DNA of 64,000 nucleotides from G963664115 sp965263045 (lineage in GTDB: Bacteria; Acidobacteriota; Terriglobia; 20CM-2-55-15): contig CBDHGK010000041.1 in assembly GCA_965263045.1 (NCBI GenBank), positions 1,364,001-1,428,000 of the forward strand. Reading direction: 5' to 3'. The notes under the pieces are model-generated. The model did not search any database. It saw only the letters and a list, made by a program, of their open reading frames with translations, and had not been told where the DNA came from. Both the position numbers and the translations under genes were made by a program. The first letter of the stretch is position 1, and each line of letters opens with the position of its first letter. Below, piece after piece: positions 56,564 to 64,000 of this stretch.

Positions 56564-56962
56564 ATGAGAATCAAGAGTATTTCGGCCACGGTGGTTCTGG
56601 CTGTGGTTTTGGTCGTTATTTGGGGAGGACTGGCCGCAGCGCACCATGGCCGTGCGGGGATCTACGATACTGACACGCGCGTTGAAATGGATGGTGTTGT
56701 TTCGGAATGGAGATGGCGCAACCCCCACACTTACCTAGTCTGGGATGTCACCGACGACGACGGTAAGGTTTTGGCGTGGACCGGCGAAATGTCGTCCACC
56801 ACGTCGATGATGAGCGAGGGGCTGAGTAGAAGAACCTTCCAGGCCGGTCAGGAAGGCACGTTCACCATAATCCCGGCGACAGCCGGGACGCCTCAAGGTG
56901 AACTGGTCAGAATGGTGCTGGCGGACGGCACGGTCCTGGTGGACCGGGAACCAGGGGACTAG
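56564..56962 (+). CDS. Small exported DUF6152-type protein
   Basis: This 132-residue protein starts after AGGAGG. It has a signal peptide (VVLAVVLVVIWGGLAAA), then HHGRAGIYDTDTRVEMDGVV and the pattern WRWRNPHTYLVWDV, which I recognise as the DUF6152 family of Gram-negative exported proteins. Function is unknown. The following secreted gene is on the same strand 44 bases later. Confidence 0.72.
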   Translation: MRIKSISATVVLAVVLVVIWGGLAAAHHGRAGIYDTDTRVEMDGVVSEWRWRNPHTYLVWDVTDDDGKVLAWTGEMSSTTSMMSEGLSRRTFQAGQEGTFTIIPATAGTPQGELVRMVLADGTVLVDREPGD

Positions 56963-57006
56963 AGTTTATCGTTAATGCTAGACACTACCACTAGGGAGTA
57001 CAGAAA

Positions 57007-57864
57007 ATGCGACATTGCACTATAGGTTTAATCGTTGCGCTGGCGGCCGTTCAGGTGATTCCGGCGGCTGCAGGGGCTCAGGACCTGTACCCGGGGTGGT
57101 TGACCTGCCCAAATTGTCAGACGAACGACAATAGGATAGCGGCACGCGCAGAGACGGAGGGCCTGACATTCAATCCCCTTGACCTGTCGGGAGTATGGGG
57201 CCAGAACCGCGTTCAACTCAACCGGAATGTGCCGCCTATGACACCGGACGGACAGGCGCGATACGAGGCCACGAGGGCGGACGAAACTGCCGGCGGGCAG
57301 GCGCTTTCGAATTCGAAAGACGGCATGCTGATCTGCGATCCGCAGGGCTGGCCACGGTGGTTCACTTACAACTACGGATTCGAGTTCCTTCACGCACCGG
57401 ACAGGCTGATCCAGTTCTTTGAGTGGGGCCACACGTTCCGGACCATCTGGACCGACGGGCGCGAACTTCCCCAAGATCCGGATCCACGGTGGTTGGGATT
57501 CTCGGTCGGCAGATGGGAAGGCGACACGTTTGTCGTCGAGTCCAGTGGTTTTGACGAGCGTTCCTGGCTTACCGAGAATCGGCAGGATCGTCGATTCGGA
57601 TACACACATAGTGACGCGTTGCGGACAGAGGAGCGTTACAGGCGCCTGGACTATAACACGATCGCAATCACACTGACGATCACCGACCCGAAGACATTCA
57701 CGGAACCGTGGGTGACTACTGCAAACCTGCTGCGGAGTCCTAAAACCGAGATCGGAGAGTATTTCTGTGTGCCATCCGATTCCTTCGACTATATCGAGAG
57801 CGTATTGAGACCCGCGATCGGTCCCGAAGCTCAGGACATTGATGTAGGAACCAGTAATCCTTAG
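57007..57864 (+). CDS. Secreted protein of an acidobacterial-type family
   Basis: The 285-residue product has a signal peptide (MRHCTIGLIVALAAVQVIPAAAGA), then CPNC near residue 35, and a domain with GWPRWFTYNYGFEFLHAPD, RWLGFSVGRWEGDTFVVES and EERYRRLDYNTIAI. Families with G-x-S-V-G-x-W-E-G-D-T are abundant in acidobacteria and often follow DUF6152 genes, as here. The function is unknown; the fold is probably beta-rich and lipocalin-like. Confidence 0.68.
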   Translation: MRHCTIGLIVALAAVQVIPAAAGAQDLYPGWLTCPNCQTNDNRIAARAETEGLTFNPLDLSGVWGQNRVQLNRNVPPMTPDGQARYEATRADETAGGQALSNSKDGMLICDPQGWPRWFTYNYGFEFLHAPDRLIQFFEWGHTFRTIWTDGRELPQDPDPRWLGFSVGRWEGDTFVVESSGFDERSWLTENRQDRRFGYTHSDALRTEERYRRLDYNTIAITLTITDPKTFTEPWVTTANLLRSPKTEIGEYFCVPSDSFDYIESVLRPAIGPEAQDIDVGTSNP

Positions 57865-57873
57865 TAGCGTTCA

Positions 57874-58010
57874 GGACAAATCCCTCCTGATCAGGTTCGG
57901 AGGGTCGCGCACCGTTTTGGTCGAAACTCTCCCTTGGAGCACGGAAAGATCAGGGGAGAGTACGCCTGTGAAAACTCTGACCGGGGTTTCAGGGTGTCAG
58001 GGATTTGTCC
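57874..58010. repeat. Long inverted repeat with nested stem between convergent genes
   Basis: GGACAAATCCCT at 57874-57885 is perfectly complementary to AGGGATTTGTCC at 57999-58010. Inside, CTCTCCC at 57927-57933 pairs with GGGAGAG at 57954-57960, and CCCTCC can pair with GGAGGG near 57882-57903. It could be a structured RNA, a small repeat element or a terminator. Confidence 0.55.
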
Positions 58011-58083
58011 GCGGGTTCAGGCAGGTATATGTGCAAGTCTTCGAACGTAGGTGATCTGTAGTTCTGAAGTGCAGTCAAAATCG

Positions 58084-58683
58084 CTATATCTGGTCATCCG
58101 CGCTGTCCACCACCTCGGATTTCTCTGACAGGATGAGCCGCAACCGCTGAATTTTCCCCTCCGTGTTGTACTGCAGGAACACTGCCCCGTACTCCAGGTA
58201 CATCGTGCGGCTTTGACGCGCCATATGGTTTGCGTTGACCCGGAACGAAAGGCCCAGTCCGCCCCACGGCAAATCTTTGCTGTAGATCATCGGCTCCCCT
58301 TCGAACGCACTCTGGGTCTGAAGCTGGAGTTTATAGTCAATATCGACTTGTGATCGCGCAACCTTGTCGACCCAGAGCCGGAGTTGCTCGCTGCCACGCA
58401 GCAGCACCGGGCCAATCTGTTTCTCGTCATGCGGCGGTACCTGTGCCAGCACATCGGGAGAGAACAGATCCATGAAAACGTCGACGCGTTCTTCAACACC
58501 CTCTTCCCGCCCATCCAGGGAAATCGTCCACTCGTCGAGATCGTTCAGTCGATCCACCCATTCCACGGCCAGGGCAACGATGTCGGGGCCGGCCTCCTCT
58601 TCCGGTGTCTCGGGCGGATTCTGAGCCTGCACGACAAGGGCAGATACAAGCGTGAACACGGCTAAAACAGTCAATCGACCCAT
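58084..58683 (-). CDS. Exported NTF2/SnoaL-like protein
   Basis: The 199-residue product has a signal peptide (MGRLTVLAVFTLVSALVVQA). The mature part resembles the NTF2-like cone fold, with FMDLFSPDVLAQVPP and a final strand pattern QYNTEGKIQRLRLILS. Such domains bind small molecules or act as isomerases; no specific activity is evident. It is downstream of the SUMF1-like gene on the same strand, 119 bases away. Confidence 0.6.
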   Translation of the reverse strand: MGRLTVLAVFTLVSALVVQAQNPPETPEEEAGPDIVALAVEWVDRLNDLDEWTISLDGREEGVEERVDVFMDLFSPDVLAQVPPHDEKQIGPVLLRGSEQLRLWVDKVARSQVDIDYKLQLQTQSAFEGEPMIYSKDLPWGGLGLSFRVNANHMARQSRTMYLEYGAVFLQYNTEGKIQRLRLILSEKSEVVDSADDQI

Positions 58684-58802
58684 ATGGTCACTTCCTTAGG
58701 AATACGTGGTTCTGAATCTTGGTCAGTACAGCGTGGCTGTGAAAGAACGCTGTACTGACGAAGTTGTGAAGCCGACGGATTTTGCGCAGAGGAATAAGAT
58801 CG

Positions 58803-59591
58803 TCAGTTCACCGACATTGCGCAGCGAAAACCGATAGTGAGGCCACGGAGTTCAGGATCGCTGAAGTTGCGGTGAAAAGTCGACGCCCGTTCACCGGGCC
58901 CGCCACGGCCTCCAACGGTCCAACCTCCGCCACGAGTACTCTTGTAGACACCGTCTTCGGGTCCCTGTGGATTGTCTTTCGGCATGAAGGGATAGTAGCT
59001 GGGGTCATACCAGTCGTTGGTCCACTCCAGCACGTTTCCGGACATGTCGTGGAGGCCGTATCCGTTCGGAGGATGAGCTCCGACGGCCATGGCCGCGGTG
59101 CCACCAAAGGCTCCGCTTTCGTAGTCGCTCTTCCATCCCCAGGGATAAGGCTGACGATCCAGTCCGCCCCGTGCGGCCTTTTCCCATTCCGCTTCCGTGG
59201 GAAGGCGTTTGCCGGCCGCATTGCAGAAAGCGTCCGCTTCGTACCAGTTGACGTTGAAGACCGCTTGCTGCTCGAGGCCTTCACGAATCTGGCCGTCATG
59301 CCAGTGCCAGGGTGGCTCCGTGCCCGTTGCGGTGAGAAATGCGGCGTAGTTCGAGTTTGTGACCTCGTACTTGTCCATGTAGAACGTATCGATCTGGACC
59401 AGGTTTGCAGGCCGGTCGTCCATCTTGGCGCGTGGAATCGAATCCTGTCCGTCCCGCCAGAGGGTCTGGCTCCGGCCCATCCAGAATTCGCCGGCGGAAA
59501 TCAGTTCCATGCCTTCCGGCGCCGTTTGCGCCGCGCCTGGCAGCGCGGCGTAAACGTAGCAGAGAATTGTCAACGCAATGATTCGTTTCAT
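58803..59591 (-). CDS. Exported SUMF1/FGE-fold protein lacking the catalytic cysteines
   Basis: From ATG 59591 the product has 262 residues with a signal peptide (MKRIIALTILCYVYAALPGAAQ). It has the FGE-sulfatase fold signatures: EFWMGRSQ, LPTEAEWEKAARGG, GNVLEWTNDWYDP and a final GFRCAM. In true formylglycine-generating enzymes two cysteines follow the RGG-type motif; here that region reads TRGGGWTVGGRGGPGERAST and has none. It is therefore more likely a binding protein or another SUMF1-fold enzyme. It follows the DUF1501 gene by four bases. Confidence 0.82.
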   Translation of the reverse strand: MKRIIALTILCYVYAALPGAAQTAPEGMELISAGEFWMGRSQTLWRDGQDSIPRAKMDDRPANLVQIDTFYMDKYEVTNSNYAAFLTATGTEPPWHWHDGQIREGLEQQAVFNVNWYEADAFCNAAGKRLPTEAEWEKAARGGLDRQPYPWGWKSDYESGAFGGTAAMAVGAHPPNGYGLHDMSGNVLEWTNDWYDPSYYPFMPKDNPQGPEDGVYKSTRGGGWTVGGRGGPGERASTFHRNFSDPELRGLTIGFRCAMSVN

Positions 59592-59595
59592 AGTC

Positions 59596-61050
59596 TTAAA
59601 TGAATAGATCCTCAAATCCACTCAGGGGGATAAACCCGGGTCCACCCAGCGGAGCGGTCTGCTGATACTCGTAGGCGCGTCCCGAAGGCGTGTCTTCGAT
59701 GACGCTGCTGTAGTCGCTGCCCAAGGCCGAATGGATGGTGGACGTCATGTGATCCATCATCGTCTGTTCTCTGAATCTCCAGCCGGTCTCGATCATCCGG
59801 CCGCCTGTTTCGTCCGTCTTGCCCATGACCCGTCCGCCTTTAACGCCTCCGCCCAGCAACATCATGGGGTAGGCTTCGATGTAGTGATCGCGACCGCCGT
59901 GCGGGTTCATATCGGGTGTGCGTCCGAATTCGGTGACCACAACAATCAGGGTTTCATCAAACGCGGTCTTTCCGGGTTCGTGCCCGGGCATCGCAATCAG
60001 ATCTTCAACCAGGCTCGCCAGCGCCGAATCAAACCTGGGGAGGCTCTGGTAAACGGAAACGCGCCCGGCAGTGAGCGGCGCTTCCCGGTCGTAAAGGACG
60101 TCGTGGTTGTCGAACTGACCGTTGCCGCCATTGGTGGAGTTGCAGACCCATAAGAATCGAGAGCCGGCGTCGGCTTTCAGGACGTTCCGGGCCAGAAGCA
60201 TGCCGAGACCGAAGTTCGACCGCGCCCTGTTCGTATCCGCCCCGTACCGCTTCTGATCCTCGTCGCTGACATTCAATACCTGCTGAAACCTCGGATCCAT
60301 CAGGAGCTTGATGGCCGAATCGTAGGATGCGGAATACTCCCCGGCCTTTGAGCCCAGGGCGTCATTTCGCACCGAGGAAACTTCCAGCATCCGGTTCAGG
60401 GTTTCATAGCGTTCGGACAGCTCCTCCGATTTGGCCGAACTCCCGTCGCCGCCGCCGAAGGTATCCAGGATTGTTCCGGTGGTCAGATCGAGGCCGGCAT
60501 ATTTAGGCGGCAACATCCCGGTTCCGATCGGAGGGCAGCGGGCGATGTCCAGATCGAAACTGACGTAGGTGGGAAATGTGTCTGACTCGCGGCGCTGGGG
60601 CTCGAGGTCCCGGGCGATGACGCTGCCCAATGCCGGTATCTCCCGGACCAGGGCGGGATTGAACGAGCGGCCGGCCTGGACATGGTACTGCGCAGGGAAG
60701 TGCACCAGAGCCACCCCCTTCATCCCTCGGACCACCGATGCATGCGGCGCCCACACGTCCATTCTCGGAAGCAGTGTTTTCGACAACACGAAATCCGAGT
60801 TTCCGGCGACGGCCTGCGGGTCCAGATCAGGGGCCGTATACTTGGTTTCCTTGAAGTCCAGGAACTCCGGCGGACTGGGTGCGCCGTTGTTCTGAATCAC
60901 AATACAGTTCCGCGCCGTTCCTAAAGGAGTTACCCGGGAACTTTGCGCGCGAAGCTTGCGTGGGTGTGTGATTCCAGTGAGCGACCCCGCCACACTCACA
61001 CCGAATAATTTCAACATGTCTCGACGGCTCAAATTCCCTATTCGTGGCAT
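59596..61050 (-). CDS. Exported DUF1501 protein
   Basis: DUF1501 proteins belong to the alkaline-phosphatase/sulfatase superfamily and usually occur next to DUF1549 proteins. The 484-residue product starts with a Tat-like signal (LSRRDMLKLFGVSVAGSLTG). It has TEFGRTPDMNPHGGRDHY, the family's probable metal-site region, and FDNHDVLYD. It is co-transcribed with the SUMF1-like gene downstream and the DUF1549 gene upstream. The activity is unknown. Confidence 0.88.
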   Translation of the reverse strand: MPRIGNLSRRDMLKLFGVSVAGSLTGITHPRKLRAQSSRVTPLGTARNCIVIQNNGAPSPPEFLDFKETKYTAPDLDPQAVAGNSDFVLSKTLLPRMDVWAPHASVVRGMKGVALVHFPAQYHVQAGRSFNPALVREIPALGSVIARDLEPQRRESDTFPTYVSFDLDIARCPPIGTGMLPPKYAGLDLTTGTILDTFGGGDGSSAKSEELSERYETLNRMLEVSSVRNDALGSKAGEYSASYDSAIKLLMDPRFQQVLNVSDEDQKRYGADTNRARSNFGLGMLLARNVLKADAGSRFLWVCNSTNGGNGQFDNHDVLYDREAPLTAGRVSVYQSLPRFDSALASLVEDLIAMPGHEPGKTAFDETLIVVVTEFGRTPDMNPHGGRDHYIEAYPMMLLGGGVKGGRVMGKTDETGGRMIETGWRFREQTMMDHMTSTIHSALGSDYSSVIEDTPSGRAYEYQQTAPLGGPGFIPLSGFEDLFI

Positions 61051-61153
61051 TGACTTCTCTCCTCGCTCCTGAAAATTATTCCCTAATCGGACGGTTTATA
61101 AAGCCAAGTGGGTGGCTCCAATCGAACACAACGGAGCCACCCACCCTGTTCCA

Positions 61154-63004
61154 TCAGTGATTCAGCAGGAATTCCGGCGAGTTCAGCACAGACCACTGAA
61201 TCTCCTCGAGGCCCTGCTCCCTGCCTCTATCAGCAATGACGCGATTCGCCACAGTCACTTCCTCGGGCCCCGGATAGCGTGATAGGCCGGCCAGGAACAA
61301 CTCATCGATGGCGGCCTCGTCCGATACGCCCGACGCCAACAACTTCGCAACGCGCGTCTCGCCTTCAGAACTGACGCGGTCGGTAACGACGGTCGAACTC
61401 ATCATCATCATGGCCTGCATCGGCGTGGCCATGGTCTTGTCGACCGGGGGCGCTTCGCGCCCACCCTGGTAGTATGCCGACATGAAGTTCGAGATGTCAC
61501 GCCCGGCTCTGTTGGGAAGAGTTTGAGACTTGACATAACCGTTTTCGAATGGAGAACCGGTGGCCTGCGACATGATATCGGCAGCCTCCGGGCCCGTCAG
61601 AATACGGGCGAACCGGCGCGCATGGTAGGAACTGTACCCATCCTGCCATTCCCCCTCAAAGCGGGTGGAAAGCTGATAGGCGTTGGATTTCATAATCGTC
61701 TTGATGATGTGCTGGAGTTTGAGGCCGTTATCACGGAAGTCCGCAGCCAGTGCCTCCAGCAAAGCTGGGTTGGACGGTTGAATGGTCCATGGCGCTTCAG
61801 GCGGGTTCTCCGGATCCAGGCGAAGCAGATCAAACCCGTCGTAAGGCTCAACTATGCCAACCACCATCAACTTCTTCCACATGAGGTTGACCGCTGCCCG
61901 CGCAAACTGGACATGGGTTGGCAGAATCCGGCCCAGGGCCTTTCGCGAGTTCTCGCCGGGTCGCGGTTCTTCACCAGTCAGCATGAAAGCCGGCTCGTAG
62001 GTGCGGCCATCGCGTGGGAAACGGTTCTCCGAAATGGTGACGAAATTGCCGTCGTTGCCCGTGTTGTAACCCCCGCCATAATCGTCGAAGCTGGACTGTC
62101 CATTCTGGAACTGGGCCCCGGCCGAATTACCCGCATTGCCTACGGGCCGCAGTGTCCCAAAGAACGCCGCCTGCCGCCAGAAGTCACTTCGCCTCATGCT
62201 GGCCAGGTACAGGTTGAAGGTGTCGGCGTGCCCCGCGCCGTCGTGGCAGGAGAAGCAGTCCATGGTGACACCAAGGAACACCCGTCCGAGGTCGGAAGTG
62301 ACCTCGTCAATCCAGTCCAGCCGGTTGAATCCTTTCAGGTGGTCGGCGTCGGTCCAGATGATGCACCGGTTCGCAATGTAGGCTGCGGGATCGTAATACT
62401 GCGCCTGCGGCAGGGTGGCCGCACTCTTCGTGGTGGGAGTGACGATGTCATAGAAGACTTCGTCATAGGGCCGGTCCGCCCAGACCCACTCCTTGGTCCA
62501 GAGGTGGAAGCTCGAGTCGTCCGTTCTGAAGACCTCGCCGTAGTGATACGCCCACTGTTCCGCATAAGCCTCGGTGCCGACGATGGTGTCGATCAGCTTG
62601 TTGCGCTTGTCCGGATCGGTGTCGTTGAGGAAGGCACGCGCCTCATCGGCCGAAGGCAGCAGGCCGTTCGCATCCAGGTAGGCCCGTCGTACGAATTCCT
62701 CATCGGTCGCAAGGGGGGCATGCGGGATGTTGTCGCGCTCGATGCGGTCGAAAATGAACTCATCGATGTAGTTATTGCGTGGAATTGGCTCATAGGCTGC
62801 CCCGGTGCCCGGTATGGCCTGGGAGGCGGCATCCGTCAACCGGCCGGCCTCCACGGCAGCATCCTGGGTGGAGAACACGGGTGCATGCGCGGCCTCCAGC
62901 TGATCATCACGATCGCTGGCTCCCTGCGGCTGGTTTTGTGCGACGACAAGCAGCGAGAGGGACAGGGCCATCGTGATCGCTACAGTCAACTTCACGGATT
63001 TCAT
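61154..63004 (-). CDS. Exported DUF1549/DUF1553-type protein with CxxCH motif
   Basis: The 616-residue product has a signal peptide (MKSVKLTVAITMALSLSLLVVAQ). Residues about 80-260 carry DUF1549 features: NYIDEFIFDRIERDN, RRAYLDANGLLPSADEARAFL and RVFLGVTMDCFSCHDG, whose CFSCH can bind haem c. The second half has DUF1553 features such as LGRILPTHVQFARAAVN and LLEALAADFRDNGLKLQHIIK. Such proteins are common in planctomycetes and acidobacteria and pair with DUF1501. It is the first gene of the minus-strand set; the next gene starts 103 bases on. Confidence 0.88.
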   Translation of the reverse strand: MKSVKLTVAITMALSLSLLVVAQNQPQGASDRDDQLEAAHAPVFSTQDAAVEAGRLTDAASQAIPGTGAAYEPIPRNNYIDEFIFDRIERDNIPHAPLATDEEFVRRAYLDANGLLPSADEARAFLNDTDPDKRNKLIDTIVGTEAYAEQWAYHYGEVFRTDDSSFHLWTKEWVWADRPYDEVFYDIVTPTTKSAATLPQAQYYDPAAYIANRCIIWTDADHLKGFNRLDWIDEVTSDLGRVFLGVTMDCFSCHDGAGHADTFNLYLASMRRSDFWRQAAFFGTLRPVGNAGNSAGAQFQNGQSSFDDYGGGYNTGNDGNFVTISENRFPRDGRTYEPAFMLTGEEPRPGENSRKALGRILPTHVQFARAAVNLMWKKLMVVGIVEPYDGFDLLRLDPENPPEAPWTIQPSNPALLEALAADFRDNGLKLQHIIKTIMKSNAYQLSTRFEGEWQDGYSSYHARRFARILTGPEAADIMSQATGSPFENGYVKSQTLPNRAGRDISNFMSAYYQGGREAPPVDKTMATPMQAMMMMSSTVVTDRVSSEGETRVAKLLASGVSDEAAIDELFLAGLSRYPGPEEVTVANRVIADRGREQGLEEIQWSVLNSPEFLLNH

Positions 63005-63486
63005 ACTGATCCTCCTACAGGATACGGAGCAAGATTTCTATCGGTCTACGGACCATCAGGCTATCGGTTCACGGGTGTCACGTCCCGGAACCCACCGGAA
63101 CTTTTCTACAATTCTCATCTATAACAAAACAGTGCTGGATGTGTCCGGACGTTCGCTCCCTATATTTAGTGCTTATCCGTCCTACTGTCAACTACTTTGA
63201 TGCAGAACTCTACGACAAAAATGTCCGACAGCCCTGATCTGTCCTCAAATGGAGCGAATCCAGTGTCCAGCTCGAAGATTGCAATGAATCTGAAGCAATT
63301 GGGATCAAGCACCAGGGCGATTCCGGTTGCCGCGACTCGGTTGCTTCACTGGAGTGAAATGGCCCTATTTATGGATCAACAGACCGGGAAAGTTTCCCGA
63401 ACTGTTTTCCGGACATGGCTCACAAAAAAGTTAACGGCGCGGGAAGTGCTTCCCGCGCCGTCGATCGGCGTCCGCCGACTCAGGAA
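63005..63486. other. Intergenic region with a terminator
   Basis: No gene is supported. The stretch lies between the DUF1549 gene and the receptor gene, both on the minus strand. It holds the receptor-gene terminator (63424-63461), and the promoter of the DUF1549 set should lie near 63010-63200. Confidence 0.5.
63424..63461 (-). terminator. Intrinsic terminator after the TonB-receptor gene
   Basis: On the minus strand a perfect 12-bp stem, ACGGCGCGGGAA with TTCCCGCGCCGT, encloses a four-base loop and is followed by TAACTTTTTTG. The stem and T-run are those of a rho-independent terminator. It lies about 25 bases after the receptor gene's stop. Confidence 0.88.
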
Positions 63487-64000
63487 CTAGAAGATGTACT
63501 TCAGAGCGAACTGGAAGATTCTGGGATCCCTGGATGAGTCGATCCGGCCAAAATTGCTCCGACCCAGGCGCGACCCCGGGTTCAACGGCCGGAAACTGTT
63601 CGTCACGTTGAACGCTTCGGCCCGGAACTCCAGGTTCTGGGTCTCGCCCACCGCGAATGTTCGGGCGAGCGCCATGTCCATAGCCCAGGTCCCGGGACCT
63701 TCAACGCTGGCTCGGCCGATGGTGCCATAGGTGCCCCTAGCCGGTCGCTCAAAGGCATCCTCGTTGAAGTAGCCTCGCCTTCGGGTCGTGCGGTTCCCAT
63801 AGATGTCGTCCGAGACCTGGACGGCCCGTTCGCGACCGCCGTCACTCATGGTGTCCGAACCGCCATCGATCGTGAGCCATTCGCCCGATTGGATCCTGTA
63901 TATGAGCGACGCTTTCCAATTGGAAGCCACCATGCGCAGGGTGTTATTGGCAAACTGCGGCGATTCGGCGATGATGGAGGCATTTAAGATGTGCCGTCGG
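63487..64000 (-). CDS. C-terminus of a TonB-dependent receptor (acidobacterial type; 5' end outside window)
   Basis: The frame is open from the window end to the stop at 63487, about 170 residues. It has the alternating beta-strand pattern of an outer-membrane barrel and ends QFALKYIF, with an aromatic last residue as needed for Bam-dependent insertion. NLEFRAEAFNVTNSFRPLNPG is typical of the large carboxypeptidase-regulatory/TonB-receptor proteins of acidobacteria. The ligand is unknown. Confidence 0.85.
   Translation of the reverse strand, partial: RRHILNASIIAESPQFANNTLRMVASNWKASLIYRIQSGEWLTIDGGSDTMSDGGRERAVQVSDDIYGNRTTRRRGYFNEDAFERPARGTYGTIGRASVEGPGTWAMDMALARTFAVGETQNLEFRAEAFNVTNSFRPLNPGSRLGRSNFGRIDSSRDPRIFQFALKYIF

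Noticed and set aside
61523..63124. A 533-codon plus-strand open frame
   Set aside because: It lies antisense to the well-supported DUF1549-type gene, with no ribosome site and a composition expected for the complement of a GC-rich gene.
63197..63490. A 97-codon plus-strand open frame after the DUF1549 promoter region
   Set aside because: It runs through the receptor-gene terminator, has no ribosome site, and its composition is not protein-like.

Overview
The window looks like a chromosomal segment of a Gram-negative, moderately high-GC bacterium, most likely an acidobacteriote (Vicinamibacteria-like). This is inferred from family content rather than from a marker gene. The evidence is a TonB-receptor C-terminus of the acidobacterial type, several secreted DUF1501/DUF1549/DUF6152 proteins, PASTA and MCE proteins, and outer-membrane biogenesis genes (BamD, LolA-like, Mla). 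No rRNA is present; one tRNA-Phe is.

Positions 1-13,200 hold a surface-polysaccharide cluster that has been heavily hit by IS256-family insertion sequences. One 1386-bp element and four apparently identical 1441-bp elements, all on the + strand, sit inside it, each with its own 8-9 bp target duplication. Removing each element plus one duplication restores exact open frames for three genes: a B12-binding radical SAM protein (477 aa, cut twice), a WbaZ-type GT4 glycosyltransferase (353 aa) and a polyprenyl-phosphate sugar transferase (227 aa). The fourth 1441-bp copy lies at the start codon of a GT4-nucleotidyltransferase fusion gene. The cluster also holds the tail of an O-antigen-ligase-like gene, a second fragment of such a gene, and 13 copies of a 27-bp tandem repeat.

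Positions 13,200-22,000 carry a TMTC-like membrane glycosyltransferase with TPRs, secreted proteins, a DedA-family protein, and a Lol-like lipid/lipoprotein transport operon (lipoprotein, FtsX/MacB permease, ATPase, small membrane protein, LolA-like protein).

Positions 22,000-26,200 (minus strand) run mlaE-mlaF-mlaD-greA-CDP-alcohol phosphatidyltransferase. Positions 26,200-42,400 (plus strand) are housekeeping: aroC, def-fmt, a PASTA protein, rpe, bamD, a response regulator overlapping valS, nadC-birA-coaX, an oligopeptide ABC transporter and a J-domain membrane protein.

Positions 42,400-53,100 hold egtB-egtD (ergothioneine), a DUF3179 protein, tag, a methyltransferase, tRNA-Phe, an ileS of the eukaryote-like class, a DUF2891 protein and a beta-carbonic anhydrase. 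From 53,100 to the end most products are predicted to be exported: a CxxCH lipoprotein, an SMP-30-like propeller, DUF6152 and other secreted proteins, then a minus-strand DUF1549 - DUF1501 - SUMF1-like - NTF2-like set, and the 3' end of a TonB-dependent receptor.

The strongest candidates for something new are the IS-silenced glycan locus (possibly reversible), the glycosyltransferase-nucleotidyltransferase fusion, the IS-borne ATGA start that runs in frame into a host gene, the triplicated start of def, and an exact 34-residue repeat in the MlaD-like protein.
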